Source: JAPHTQ01 sp050288165 (GTDB lineage Bacteria > Pseudomonadota > Gammaproteobacteria > Thiohalomonadales > Thiohalomonadaceae). Taken from it: 64,000 nucleotides of DNA. How positions within the stretch are numbered: the first letter of the stretch is position 1; each line of letters opens with the position of its first letter. The notes below the pieces were generated by a model that saw only the letters and a program-made list of their open reading frames with translations, did no database searches and was not told the DNA's origin. The DNA is taken from the NCBI GenBank assembly GCA_050288165.1, contig JBNKDG010000001.1, forward strand, positions 186,001 through 250,000, given 5' to 3'. Of the stretch, positions 49,211 to 59,834 are shown one piece after another. Position numbers and translations under genes: made by a program.

Positions 49211-49849
49211 GTTCTTGAAGTGTTCAAACATGCCTGAAATACCGTACTGTCTTGCGAGCTTGCTGAACTCATTACGATAAAAATTCACCGCGCTGTTGCC
49301 GTTGGCCACCACGTCGTAGACCTTCCAGCCGTTCTCACCGCGATAGAAATGGAAATCGAGCTGCACCGGATAGGTGTTGGCGCTGAAGACTTTTACCCCC
49401 AGACTCACATCGCCGTTACGCATATCGCCGCGCGGGCGCAGGTATTGCAACCGTGTCTGCTCGTAGCCGGTCAGTTGCTCCAGCATCGCGGCGATAAACC
49501 GCTCGCGTAGTTCGTGGGTGAAGTGTTCGCGCTGCTGCGGGGTGAAGTAGCGGTTCAGGGTTCCGGCGGCCCAGTAGCTCATGCGCTGGAAATCGAAAAA
49601 CGGTGCGATCTCCTGCTCCAGAAACTGGCGCAGTTGGTCCGGGCGGATGCCGCGGTTGTCGTCGAGATAGCCGGTAAGGATGTCGATACCGCGGCGCAGG
49701 ATCATCGCCGGTTCGGTCAGGTCATTGCCCGGCTGTGGTGAGGTGTAGGCACCGGGATTGGCAGGCTGATAGGGGGGGTAATAGGCGGGTGCGGCCAGCA
49801 GTCCCGATGCCGGTAACAGTACCGCCACCATCAACATCACCGCTCGCAT
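49208..49849 (-). CDS. MlaC/Ttg2D-type phospholipid-binding periplasmic protein
   Basis: A 213-residue precursor (from ATG 49849, preceded by GGAGG six bases off; ATG 49852 and GTG 49855 also occur). The signal peptide MRAVMLMVAVLLPASGLLA is followed by a Pro/Tyr-rich segment, then the MlaC domain: QEIAPFFDFQRMSYWAAG, FTPQQREHFTHELRERFI, and NGWKVYDVVANGNSAVNFYRNEF. MlaC shuttles phospholipids between membranes. No other mla genes are adjacent, so this could be a stand-alone paralogue. Its stop codon lies in the CTAG end of repeat copy C. Confidence 0.85.
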   Translation of the reverse strand: MRAVMLMVAVLLPASGLLAAPAYYPPYQPANPGAYTSPQPGNDLTEPAMILRRGIDILTGYLDDNRGIRPDQLRQFLEQEIAPFFDFQRMSYWAAGTLNRYFTPQQREHFTHELRERFIAAMLEQLTGYEQTRLQYLRPRGDMRNGDVSLGVKVFSANTYPVQLDFHFYRGENGWKVYDVVANGNSAVNFYRNEFSKLARQYGISGMFEHFKN

Positions 49850-49907
49850 CATCACCCTCCCGCAGAATTCATTATTGTGGGGGAGAGAATACCACAGCCG
49901 TGTGACG

Positions 49908-50501
49908 TTACTCGATGCGACATGCCTCATCAAATGACAATCGTGGTCCACGCTGATGCAGCTTCTCCGTGGTGCCGTGACCAATGGCGCAGATGAAATT
50001 GGCCTGCACCTTGCCTCCGGGGAAGAAGGCCGCTTCGACGGCTGCCTTGTCGAAACCGGACATCGGCCCACAGTCGAGACCCAGAGAGCGCGCTGCCAGC
50101 ATCAGGTAGGCACCTTGCAGGGTACTGTTGCGCATCGCGTTCTCGGTAATCTTCTCCGGCTTGCCCACATACCAGGAGCGGGCGTCGGTGTGGGGAAAGA
50201 GTTTCGGTAGCTGCTCGTAGAACTCCATATCCATACCGATGATCGCCACCACCGGCGCGGTCATCGACTTCTCCACGTTACCCTTGTCCAGGCAGGGCTT
50301 GAGTTTCTCCTTTGCCTCGGCGCTTTTGACGAAGACGATCCGTGCCGGACAGCTATTGGCGGCGGTCGGTCCCCACTTCATCAACTCATACAGCGCATGC
50401 AGCATCGCATCGTTCACCGGCTGATGGCTCCATGAGTTGTAACTGCGCGCCTCGCGAAACAGTTGATCCAGTGCGGTGTCGGTCAGAGGTTGCTTGCTCA
50501 T
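49908..50501 (-). CDS. RutE-like malonic semialdehyde reductase / nitroreductase family
   Basis: The 197-residue flavoprotein begins at ATG 50501 (the longer frame is not favoured) and has the features of the HadB/RutE group: the conserved ARSYNSWSHQPV segment, ELMKWGPTAANSCPARIVFV, and LMLAARSLGLDCGPMSGFD. RutE reduces malonic semialdehyde in pyrimidine breakdown, but no other rut genes are nearby. A general FMN nitroreductase is an alternative. The gene precedes the mlaC-like gene on the same strand. Confidence 0.85.
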   Translation of the reverse strand: MSKQPLTDTALDQLFREARSYNSWSHQPVNDAMLHALYELMKWGPTAANSCPARIVFVKSAEAKEKLKPCLDKGNVEKSMTAPVVAIIGMDMEFYEQLPKLFPHTDARSWYVGKPEKITENAMRNSTLQGAYLMLAARSLGLDCGPMSGFDKAAVEAAFFPGGKVQANFICAIGHGTTEKLHQRGPRLSFDEACRIE

Positions 50502-50560
50502 CGTGAAATTCCTTATGCGAGTTTCTGGACAGGTCATGATCCTGACTCCATCATAGCCCC

Positions 50561-51226
50561 ATGTTGATTACTCCGCCCGCCAGTGAAGCAGAACTGCTGC
50601 AACGTTGCCGCGAGATCGCCGGACAGAGTCTGGGGGCATTGGCTGCGCGTGTCGGTGTAGCAGTGCCAGACAACCTGCTGCGGCAAAAGGGCTGGGTCGG
50701 CCAACTGCTGGAACAGGTACTCGGTGCCGACGCCCAGTCACTAGCCGAACCCGACTTTCGTGGTATCGGCGTCGAACTCAAAACCCTCCCCGTCGATAAC
50801 AACGGCCTGCCGCGCGAATCGACCTATGTCTGCACCGTACCACTGGAAGAGGGACTCGAACCCACCTGGGAAGCGAGCTGGATACGACGCAAACTCGCCC
50901 GTGTGTTGTGGCTGCCGGTCGAAGCGGAGCGTGAAATCCCCATCGCCCAGCGACGCGTCGGCACCGCACTGCTGTGGAGTCCCAGCGAAGAAGAAGATGC
51001 GCTGCTGCGTCGCGACTGGGAAGAACTGGCGGAGATGATCTGTATGGGCCAACTGGAACAGATCACCGCACGCATGGGCAGCGTGTTGCAGATACGACCC
51101 AAGGCAGCGAATTCCAAGGTGAGATGTAAAACGGTGGGGGCGGATGGTGAGGCGATACTCACCAATCCACGGGGATACTATTTGCGGTCAGTGTTTACGC
51201 GGGGATTGTTGGAAAAGTATTTGTAG
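50561..51226 (+). CDS. mutH: DNA mismatch repair endonuclease MutH
   Basis: MutH nicks the unmethylated GATC strand in methyl-directed mismatch repair with MutS and MutL. The 221-residue product has the PD-(D/E)xK nuclease residues Asp65 (EPDFRG), Glu72 and Lys74 (GVELKT), plus KGWVGQLLEQVLGA and the C-terminal RGYYLRSVFTRGLLE DNA-contact helix. The presence of MutH implies Dam methylation in this lineage. A mobile cassette begins three bases after its stop. Confidence 0.95.
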   Translation: MLITPPASEAELLQRCREIAGQSLGALAARVGVAVPDNLLRQKGWVGQLLEQVLGADAQSLAEPDFRGIGVELKTLPVDNNGLPRESTYVCTVPLEEGLEPTWEASWIRRKLARVLWLPVEAEREIPIAQRRVGTALLWSPSEEEDALLRRDWEELAEMICMGQLEQITARMGSVLQIRPKAANSKVRCKTVGADGEAILTNPRGYYLRSVFTRGLLEKYL

Positions 51227-51228
51227 TG

Positions 51229-51521
51229 TCGCTTCGCGACGAATAAAAGCATTTGAAAGCGGGGGCTGCCCCGCATGCAGGTCACTTTCTCTTGCGCGGC
51301 CAAGAGAAAGTAACCAAAGAGAAGGCCGCCCGAAGACTTGCCGCTACGCGGTCCCCTGCGCGCTTCGCCCGTTGAAGGGGGATGGCAGACGGGCTTCCTG
51401 CCCGACTGCCACCGCGCGCCGTCCATGGCGCGCCCCTTCGGGCTAATCCTTCAACGGACTCCAGTGCTCGGCTGCGTCTACGGGATCCAAAACCGCTTCG
51501 TTTAACTAACGAACATTCATC
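51229..51521 (+). repeat. Left arm of the cassette inverted repeat
   Basis: The arm starts with a hairpin GTCGC-TTC-GCGAC and carries stems such as ACTTTCTCTTG with CAAGAGAAAGT, GGCAG/CTGCC, and GCGCGCCGTCCATGGCGCGC. It ends GTTTAACTAACGAACATTCATC. A short minus-strand frame through it (51178-51426) is a translation of the repeat seen widely as a spurious protein (LLFGYFLLAAQEKVT), not a real gene. Confidence 0.85.
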
Positions 51522-51550
51522 TGCCCTTACTTAGTTATAGGAGAAAACGC

Positions 51551-52375
51551 ATGGAAGAAAGAGAGCTAAAAAGTTTTGAAGAATTTGAAGCGGAAGTTAC
51601 TAAACTTATTAACGAGAGAGATACAAGAAACGCAGCGTCTCCAATACTTATATCTAACTACCTATTTCGAGGCCACCAAAACAAGGCATGGAAGCTGCAA
51701 ACAACCCTTGAGAGGTATTCGGATGAGCGCATTTCGCTGAAAGATTATTACCGAAGTGTATTTGCGGCAAAATTCCAAATAGAATCATTTACAGATAGAC
51801 AGTGGAACATACTTTTACCCCCTGAGTACAACGAGTACGTAAACAAACAAGAAAACTTACAGTTTTTTCATCAGTTGCCAGGTTATGAATACTTAATATA
51901 TATGAGGCATCATGGATTTCCGTCACCTTTTTTAGATTGGTCCAGGTCGCCATATATTGCACTCTATTTTGCATATAGTGAGCCTTCCAAAACTGACTTT
52001 GTTTCGGTTTATGCCTACCAGGAGTACTCTGGTGGTGGCAAGTCTCTTTCTAGCGGGAAACCATATATTCAAACTTTAGGTCCATACGCGAATAGTCATC
52101 CAAGACATTTCTTACAGCACAGTGAATACACTATTTGTACAATTAAGGATGAAAGTGAGAACGAATTTTACTATTCATCCCACGAAAATTACTTTCAAAC
52201 GAATCTTGAAGAACAAGATAAACTCGTCAAGTTTATACTACCTATGTCTGAACGAAAGAAAGTTCTTAAAAAGTTGGACAGTTTCAATCTTACTGCATTC
52301 ACGTTATTCAATAATGAAGAAAGTCTCATGAAAACCATGGCATTAAGAGAATTGTTTTTCAGGAAAAGTAAGTAG
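51551..52375 (+). CDS. FRG-domain protein, putative accessory (defence) gene
   Basis: The 274-residue product has the FRG domain (PF08867) core: YLFRGHQNKAWKLQTTLER (FRG at residues 39-41), RHHGFPSPFLDWSRSPYIALYFAY (120-142, HHG, LDW and ALYFA are the family blocks). FRG proteins occur in phage-defence islands and toxin-like settings, but activity is not established. The gene is AT-rich (many AAA, ATA, TTT codons), unlike its neighbours, and has its own AGGAGA ribosome site (51539-51544). It fills the space between the two inverted arms and is not coupled to host genes. Confidence 0.85.
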   Translation: MEERELKSFEEFEAEVTKLINERDTRNAASPILISNYLFRGHQNKAWKLQTTLERYSDERISLKDYYRSVFAAKFQIESFTDRQWNILLPPEYNEYVNKQENLQFFHQLPGYEYLIYMRHHGFPSPFLDWSRSPYIALYFAYSEPSKTDFVSVYAYQEYSGGGKSLSSGKPYIQTLGPYANSHPRHFLQHSEYTICTIKDESENEFYYSSHENYFQTNLEEQDKLVKFILPMSERKKVLKKLDSFNLTAFTLFNNEESLMKTMALRELFFRKSK

Positions 52376-52380
52376 GTTTA

Positions 52381-52675
52381 GATGAATCTTCGTTAGTTAA
52401 ACGAAGCGGTTTTGGGTCCCGTAGACGCAGCCGAGCACTGGAGTCCGTTGAAGGAATAGCCCGCTAGGGGCGCGCCATGGACGGCGCGCGGTGGCAGCCG
52501 GGCAGGAGGCCCGTTTGCCATCCCCCTTCAACGGGCGAAGCGCGCAGGGGACCGCGTAGCGGCAAGTCTTCGGGCGGCCTTCTCTTTGGTTACTTTCTCT
52601 TGGCCGCGCAAGAGAAAGTGACCTGCATGCGGGGCAGCCCCCGCTTTCAAATGCAGTTATTCGCCGCGAAGCGGC
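52381..52675 (-). repeat. Right arm of the cassette inverted repeat
   Basis: This arm is the reverse complement of the left arm with small differences, starting GATGAATCTTCGTTAGTTAA and ending in a hairpin GCCGC-TTC-GCGGC on the minus strand. That end has C-G where the left arm has U-A pairing, a compensatory change. The frame 52477-52698 (+) is the same spurious translation as in the left arm. Confidence 0.85.
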
Positions 52676-53143
52676 TCACATTGATCCCCTCTCTCTAACC
52701 CTGGGCTATATGTTCCCGACATAGCCAACCGCCTACGTCCATGTAGGCGTCCCCCTGAAGGGGAGGGAACCTAGATTCCCGCCTACGCGTGAATGGCCAT
52801 CTAATGATGGGCACACTCCGCTTTGCCCATCCTACGCCCAGCCCCCATATCCTCATTCCCCACACTTCGTATGGACATAAACCCCTAAAAATAAAAATAA
52901 AACTGGCTTTTCCCCCTCACCCTGCGTATAGTCCGCGCTTCGCACGCATCCGCGTGCCTGTAGTCCCTGACCTCCCGCCGTGAAGTTCACCGCCCATGGG
53001 TTAGCGACAACCCGGTCCGAAGGAATATTTCGGGCTTACATCGGCGGCGCCACCCTCATCCATTTTTGAGATCGCCTCTGTTTTATTGATTCGGGGCTTA
53101 TCCCCGTTTATTTCCATCCCGTGCGGGTGGACCAGGAGTTATT
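52676..53143. other. Hairpin-rich non-coding stretch and helicase leader
   Basis: No gene is apparent. Visible structures include GCTATATGT..ACATAGCC, CGCCTAC..GTAGGCG and GATGGGCA..TGCCCATC stems, which look like small interspersed repeats. Next to the helicase is a short stem CGGGG-CTTAT-CCCCG with TTTATTT (53092-53113), and then a CCCG-TG-CGGG hairpin just before its ribosome site. The latter two could form a leader attenuator, but this was not tested. Confidence 0.5.
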
Positions 53144-54469
53144 GTGTCTTTTTCCGAGTTGAACCTTGATCCGTCACTGTTGCGGGCGCTGGATGCCTGC
53201 GGCTTTACTTCCCCTACCGATATTCAGCAGCAGGCGATCCCTGCCGCGCTGCGTGGCAGCGATTTGATGGCGTCGGCACAGACCGGCACCGGCAAGACCG
53301 CGGCCTTTGTGCTGCCCTCACTGCATCGTCTGTTGGCCAACAAACCGGCGCCCGGCATTGGCCCGCGCGTACTGGTGCTGACCCCGACCCGTGAACTGGC
53401 CACCCAGGTGACCGAGTCCGTGCGTGACATGGGCAAGTTCTGCCGTCTGCGTTCCGCCAGTGTGGTTGGTGGTACCCCTTATCCGCCGCAGATCAAGATG
53501 CTGCGTCAGCCGCTGGACCTGCTGGTTGCGACCCCCGGTCGTCTGATCGACCACTTCGAAAACGGTCGTCTCGATTTCAGCCGTCTGGAGATCCTGATCC
53601 TGGACGAAGCGGATCGCATGCTGGACATGGGTTTCATCGATGACGTCGAGCGTATTGCCGCCGCACTGCCTGCGCAGCGTCAGACCCTGCTGTTCTCTGC
53701 GACCCTCGAAGGTGAAGTGAACAACGTCGCCAAGCGCCTGCTGCGCGATCCGGTACGGATTCAGATCGCCGGGGTAAAGAGCAACCACGATTCTATCGAG
53801 CAGCACATTCACCAGGCTGACGACATTCGCCACAAGCATGCGCTGCTGTCGCATCACCTGGATCAGAAAGTGGTTTCGCAGGCGGTTATCTTCACCGCCA
53901 CCAAGCGTAGCGCCGATGAGCTGGCGAAGCAGTTGAGCGAGAAGGGTCACCGCAGTGCCGCGTTGCACGGCGATATGAGCCAGGGTGCGCGTCGTCGTAC
54001 TATCGATCGTATGCATCGCGGCCAGTGCCGCATTCTGGTGGCTACCGACGTGGCTGCCCGCGGTCTCGACATTAAAGGCCTGAGCCATGTGTTCAACTTC
54101 GATCTGCCGATGGTGGCCGAGGATTACGTTCACCGTATCGGTCGTACCGGTCGCGGCGGTGCCAGTGGCATCGCGGTGTCACTGGTCGGTCCGCAGGATT
54201 GGGACAAGCTGGCACGCATCGAAAAGCTGACCGGTCGTGCTATCGTGCGTAGCGTGGTGGAAGGTCTTGAGCCGCGTCAGCCGGAGCCGAAACCGTTCAG
54301 CCAGAAATCCAGCAAGCGTCGTCCTTCCGGCGGTTACGGCCAGAAGCGTCGTTTCGGTGGCAAGCCGAGCGGTAACGGCAATGGTCACAAGCCGACGGTT
54401 CACCACAAGCGTCCGTCCGGCAACGGTGGCCGTAACCGTTCCGCCAGTAACGGCAGCCGCGCGTCGTAA
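53144..54469 (+). CDS. DEAD-box RNA helicase (RhlE/SrmB-like)
   Basis: The 441-residue enzyme has the Q motif (FTSPTDIQQQAIP), motif I AQTGTGKT (45-52), motif II DEAD (near 148), SAT, and motif VI HRIGRTGRGG. A basic, low-complexity tail (Arg/Lys/Gly/Asn-rich) follows the helicase core, typical of RhlE-like proteins acting on rRNA or cold-shock RNAs. The start is GTG 53144, five bases after AGGAG. An intrinsic terminator follows. Assignment between RhlE and SrmB is not decided. Confidence 0.92.
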   Translation: MSFSELNLDPSLLRALDACGFTSPTDIQQQAIPAALRGSDLMASAQTGTGKTAAFVLPSLHRLLANKPAPGIGPRVLVLTPTRELATQVTESVRDMGKFCRLRSASVVGGTPYPPQIKMLRQPLDLLVATPGRLIDHFENGRLDFSRLEILILDEADRMLDMGFIDDVERIAAALPAQRQTLLFSATLEGEVNNVAKRLLRDPVRIQIAGVKSNHDSIEQHIHQADDIRHKHALLSHHLDQKVVSQAVIFTATKRSADELAKQLSEKGHRSAALHGDMSQGARRRTIDRMHRGQCRILVATDVAARGLDIKGLSHVFNFDLPMVAEDYVHRIGRTGRGGASGIAVSLVGPQDWDKLARIEKLTGRAIVRSVVEGLEPRQPEPKPFSQKSSKRRPSGGYGQKRRFGGKPSGNGNGHKPTVHHKRPSGNGGRNRSASNGSRAS

Positions 54470-54497
54470 GACAGTAAATAAAGCGAAGTAGATAGAG

Positions 54498-54532
54498 ATA
54501 GCCGCTCCGGAAACGGGGCGGCTATTTTTTTT
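54498..54532 (+). terminator. Terminator of the DEAD-box helicase gene
   Basis: ATAGCCGCTCCG (54498-54509) pairs with CGGGGCGGCTAT (54514-54525) with one G-U pair, followed by eight T. It overlaps the 3' end of the convergent phosphoesterase gene. Confidence 0.85.
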
Positions 54533-55046
54533 CTGTACCGGGTACGTCGCGGATCTCGAATTCCATCGTATCCATATCGCCAATGATGTAACTGGCGCGC
54601 GGCCCGAGACCGGCGATGGTGCCGGGATTGAGGATCAGAGTCTTGCCCTGTTTGATGTTATCGACGCTGGCGATCGCCGGATGGTGATCATGGCCGCAGC
54701 AGACGATGTCCCAGTCGCCGGTGGTGGCGAGGGCTTCGGCGTAGTGCGGATAGTGGACCAGGAAGACGCGCTTGCCACCCAGATCCAGACCGGCGTCCAT
54801 ACCGTGATAGTGGATCACGCTCTCCGGTTCCTGCGAGAGCATGAACATCAGATAGGTATCCCCCATGTTGTTGCCGTGAATCACATGCACCGGCAGGCCG
54901 AGCTTTTGCAACGGACGCAGTGCGGTCGGCGCGCAGACATCGCCGCAGTGCAGCACAATTTCCGCACCAAGAGCTTTGGCTTCAGTGACCGCGGCAAGTA
55001 GCAGGTCGCGGCGGTCGTGGCTGTCTGAGACGATGCATAGTTTCAT
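54522..55046 (-). CDS. YfcE-type metallophosphoesterase
   Basis: A 174-residue cytoplasmic phosphodiesterase: CIVSDSHDRRD (D-x-H), HCGDVCAPTA (GD), VIHGNNMGD (GN), and VCCGHDHHPAI (GH-x-H) give the calcineurin-like metal site. The family acts on model phosphodiesters; the natural substrate is unknown. It is convergent with the helicase gene, and the end shares the terminator. Confidence 0.87.
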   Translation of the reverse strand: MKLCIVSDSHDRRDLLLAAVTEAKALGAEIVLHCGDVCAPTALRPLQKLGLPVHVIHGNNMGDTYLMFMLSQEPESVIHYHGMDAGLDLGGKRVFLVHYPHYAEALATTGDWDIVCCGHDHHPAIASVDNIKQGKTLILNPGTIAGLGPRASYIIGDMDTMEFEIRDVPGTEKK

Positions 55047-55088
55047 GGGGGGTACCGCACGGCGGGGCTTTCGCCCCGCAGTTTTTCA

Positions 55089-55637
55089 TTAGAAGTTGGG
55101 TTTCTCCGGCGCCTTCTTGTACATCTCGATGGAGGCGAGGATCTCTTTTTTCGCGTCTTCAACACCGCCCCAGCCTTCAACCCGCACCCATTTGCCTTCG
55201 TCGAGATCCTTGTAGTGCTCGAAGAAGTGGGCGATCTGGTCCTTCAATACCGGAGAAACGTCTTCGATATCGTGGGCCTTCTGGTAGAGACGGCAGAGCT
55301 TGTCGATCGGCACCGCGAGGATCTTGGCGTCGTCGCCGGACTCGTCGGTCATCTTCAGTACGCCGACCGGACGGCAGCGGATCACCGAGCCGGGGATCAG
55401 CGGCACTGGGGTGACAACCAGCACGTCGACCGGGTCGCCATCCAGGGATAGGGTGTGCGGCACGTATCCGTAGTTGCAGGGATAGTGCATCGCGGTATTC
55501 ATAAAACGGTCCACGAACATGGCGCCGGTCTCTTTATCGACTTCATACTTGACCGGATCGCTGTGGGCGGGGATCTCGATAATGACGTTGATGTCGTTGG
55601 GAACGTCTACGCCGGAAGTGACTCTGTCGAGATTCAT
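55089..55637 (-). CDS. ppa: Inorganic pyrophosphatase (family I, soluble)
   Basis: The 182-residue enzyme hydrolyses PPi to phosphate. It has the family I signature DGDPVDVLVVTP, the YGYVPHTLSLDG region and the Lys/Tyr/Asp residues of the site (KYEVDKETGAMFVDRF). It is the third gene of a PPi module with hppA upstream on the same strand (reading pfp, hppA, ppa). Confidence 0.96.
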   Translation of the reverse strand: MNLDRVTSGVDVPNDINVIIEIPAHSDPVKYEVDKETGAMFVDRFMNTAMHYPCNYGYVPHTLSLDGDPVDVLVVTPVPLIPGSVIRCRPVGVLKMTDESGDDAKILAVPIDKLCRLYQKAHDIEDVSPVLKDQIAHFFEHYKDLDEGKWVRVEGWGGVEDAKKEILASIEMYKKAPEKPNF

Positions 55638-55680
55638 TTAATAGTGGCCTCTGAATTTTATTATGGGATTTAACGGAAAA

Positions 55681-55737
55681 GGCCGGTAATTATACCGGCC
55701 TCCTCGGGAATTAGTAAGGGGCGGCCAGGCCGCCCCC
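55681..55737 (-). terminator. Tandem hairpins between hppA and ppa
   Basis: GGGGCGGCC..GGCCGCCCC (55718-55737) and the palindromic stem GGCCGGTA-ATTA-TACCGGCC (55681-55700) lie in the hppA-ppa gap. Reading on the minus strand the second is followed by TTTTCC, so it probably ends hppA transcripts. Confidence 0.6.
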
Positions 55738-55742
55738 ATTTG

Positions 55743-57770
<2,028 letters not shown>

Positions 57771-57816
57771 CGAACACCTCCCAGTAGTTAAGCCAGTATT
57801 TCCCCAAGGTACTTCG

Positions 57817-57960
57817 CGAAGCAGTCTCAAAACCGTCTTCGTCCCCTGAATCCTGCGTTACAAAGCCTGCTGCGGTGCTCATTTACTACCGGTAAACTCC
57901 GCTCCTCGCAGGCTTAGTGCCTTGTCTCAGTGCACGAATCCAGGTTTTGAGGTTACTTCG
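57817..57960 (-). repeat. Copy D of the roughly 140-base TCTCAAAA palindromic repeat
   Basis: This copy is inverted relative to B and C. Ends are CGAAGCAGTCTCAAAACC (57817) and GGTTTTGAGGTTACTTCG (to 57960), with the same inner blocks (ACTACCGGTAAACTCC, CGCAGGCTT). Unlike A-C its ends carry no CTAG. It lies between the pfp terminator and hppA. Confidence 0.85.
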
Positions 57961-57969
57961 TTATACAAA

Positions 57970-57998
57970 CAAAAAGGGGGAGCTTACGCTCCCCCTTG
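57970..57998 (-). terminator. Terminator of pfp
   Basis: AAGGGGGAGC (57974-57983) pairs with GCTCCCCCTT (57988-57997) around TTAC. The A-run lies on the low-coordinate side, so the T-run is on the minus strand, as needed for pfp, whose stop is at 58003. Confidence 0.82.
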
Positions 57999-58002
57999 AT
58001 TA

Positions 58003-59271
58003 CTACTTCAGTTCAAAGTCACCGAGTTTTTTGGTCACGGCAACATTTTTTAGCTGTACATATTTTGGCAACCCGCCTTTGGTGAATGGCGGGAAGTCCT
58101 CTCCCTTAATCAGCGGTTCCAGGTATTTGCGGCATCCTGGTGTGATACCGAAACCGTCTTTGCTGATGAAGTTTTTGGGCATCATCTTCTCTACGTTGGC
58201 TACCTTGGAGAGCGGCGCCTCGCCGATCTTCCAGCGGTAGGGATTGTCAGAGGTACGAATGATGGCGGGCATGACAGAGTTTTTGCCCTTGAGCGCCATC
58301 TCTACGGCGGCCTTGCCGGCGGCGTAAGCCTGGTCCACATCGGTCTTGGAAGCGATGTGGCGGGCAGCACGCTGCAGATAGTCGGCTACGGCCCAGTGAT
58401 ATTTCAGACCGAGGTCTTCACGAATCATACCGGCAACCACGGGTGCGACGCCACCTAATTGAGCGTGACCGAAGGCATCCTTGAGACCCTGATCGGCAAG
58501 AAACTTGCCATCGGCAGTGTGTACGCCCTCGGAAACAACCACGGAAACATAACCGTACTTGTCTACCTTCGCTTTTACCGCAGCCATGAACTTCTTACGG
58601 TCGAAGGCGACTTCCGGGAACAGGATAACGATCGGCAGGTCGGTTTCTGCATCGGAGGCGAGACCACCGGCGGCGGCGATCCAGCCCGCGTGACGGCCCA
58701 TTACTTCAATGACAAAGACCTTGGTGGAGGTTTTGGCCATGGAGGCGACGTCGAAGCTGGCTTCACGCACGGAAGTGGCGATGTATTTGGCGACCGAGCC
58801 GAAGCCGGGGCAGTTGTCGGTGATCGGCAGGTCGTTGTCGACGGTCTTGGGTACATGGATCGCCTGGATCGGGTAACCCATGTTCTGCGCCAGTTGCGAG
58901 ACCTTGAGGCAGGTATCGGCAGAGTCGCCGCCACCGTTATAGAAGAAGTAACCGATATTGTGCGCTTCGAACACCTCGATCAGGCGTTCGTACTCACGGC
59001 GGTTCTGCTCCAGGCTCTTGAGTTTGTAACGGCAGGAACCGAAGGCGCCGGATGGGGTGTGGCGCAGAGCGGCAATGGCCGCTTTGGATTCCTTGGAGGT
59101 ATCGATCAGGTCTTCGGTGAGGGCGCCGATGATGCCGTTGCGTCCTGCATAGACCTTACCGATCTTGTCCTTGTGCTGGCGGGCGGTCTCGATGACACCG
59201 CAGGCCGAGGCGTTGATGACAGCGGTGACACCGCCGGATTGAGCGTAAAACGCATTCTTTTTCCTGGTCAT
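58003..59271 (-). CDS. pfp: Pyrophosphate-dependent 6-phosphofructokinase
   Basis: PPi-PFK reversibly phosphorylates fructose 6-phosphate using PPi and can also act on sedoheptulose 7-phosphate or 1,7-bisphosphate. The 422-residue protein has YNGGGDSADTCLKV (the PPi-type GGDS in place of GGDG), PKTVDNDLPITD, and the EVMGRHAGWIAAAGG segment with the substrate loop. It sits upstream of hppA, so PPi made by the reverse reaction could drive the proton pump. In sulfur-oxidising symbionts this pair has been proposed to make the Calvin cycle cheaper. Confidence 0.94.
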   Translation of the reverse strand: MTRKKNAFYAQSGGVTAVINASACGVIETARQHKDKIGKVYAGRNGIIGALTEDLIDTSKESKAAIAALRHTPSGAFGSCRYKLKSLEQNRREYERLIEVFEAHNIGYFFYNGGGDSADTCLKVSQLAQNMGYPIQAIHVPKTVDNDLPITDNCPGFGSVAKYIATSVREASFDVASMAKTSTKVFVIEVMGRHAGWIAAAGGLASDAETDLPIVILFPEVAFDRKKFMAAVKAKVDKYGYVSVVVSEGVHTADGKFLADQGLKDAFGHAQLGGVAPVVAGMIREDLGLKYHWAVADYLQRAARHIASKTDVDQAYAAGKAAVEMALKGKNSVMPAIIRTSDNPYRWKIGEAPLSKVANVEKMMPKNFISKDGFGITPGCRKYLEPLIKGEDFPPFTKGGLPKYVQLKNVAVTKKLGDFELK

Positions 59272-59834
59272 ACTTCTTCCCCCTGATGTTGTTACATCGG
59301 TCTATTGATAAATATTGTGCTTCTGTCTGGCTTTGATCCTGCCCCGAGCTGTCACTGGCGCCAGGTTCCGACGTTCATGGTATTCGCCGACTCCTGTGCC
59401 AAACTGCTGGATAACATGACGGTTGTGCGGCGATGGTAACGTGACTCGCCGTATATGCGTACTACAAAATGAGTAGCTCCAGGATGTCGCTGGCATGAGA
59501 GACGTAGCGTGATCGACTGAATGCGGGGCAACGACGCGGATCGGCTTAAAGCGGTCCTCAATGTTCCACAATTCATGATGGCTGAAGTCTGGAATGCTGG
59601 TCATATCGTCGACTGGAGTACGGAGTGTATATAAAAGGTTGTCAGCAGGATGACAGATGCATGTTGTTAGTGTTTGACTTGACAATAAAAGAGAGAGTAG
59701 CTTAAACGCTTGTGTTGTGTAACGGTAATGCAATTTCTATATACCAGCATGGAAAATTCTTAATCCGCCGATTTCGGCGACAGGTCTGGCAGGCGAGCAA
59801 CATTAACTTACGTTCATGGGAGTGTGAGAAGGCA
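59272..59834. other. Intergenic region upstream of adk
   Basis: No gene is supported. A minus-strand frame (59302-59733) has no recognisable domain, no clear ribosome site, and irregular composition. TTGACA (59679-59684) with TTAAAC 17 bases later is a possible adk promoter about 130 bases upstream of its ATG. The stretch must also hold the divergent pfp promoter. Confidence 0.5.

Larger units (their letters stand above)
51229..52675. mobile_element. One-gene cassette flanked by roughly 293-base inverted repeats
   Basis: Two near-identical arms, 51229-51521 and 52381-52675 (inverted), enclose 859 bases that hold only the AT-rich FRG-domain gene. The junctions are abrupt: the left arm begins three bases after the mutH stop, and the right arm ends in hairpin-rich non-coding sequence. 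No transposase, recombinase or integron attC is visible. The arms contain several stems, and the outer hairpin differs between arms by a compensating base pair. It is interpreted as a cargo gene delivered or amplified via the paired repeats. Confidence 0.72.

Noticed and set aside
51178..51426. Short frames in both cassette arms (also 52477-52698) sharing LLFGYFLLAAQEKVT
   Set aside because: Same repeat DNA translated in both arms; a widespread spurious ORF, not a protein gene.
51229..52675. Integron cassette or IS element as explanation for the FRG cassette
   Set aside because: No attC-type R/L boxes, integrase or transposase are visible, and arms of 293 bases exceed typical IS ends.
59302..59733. 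Minus-strand open frame of 143 residues upstream of pfp
   Set aside because: No domain, no ribosome site, uneven composition, and it covers the pfp/adk promoter region; treated as non-coding.
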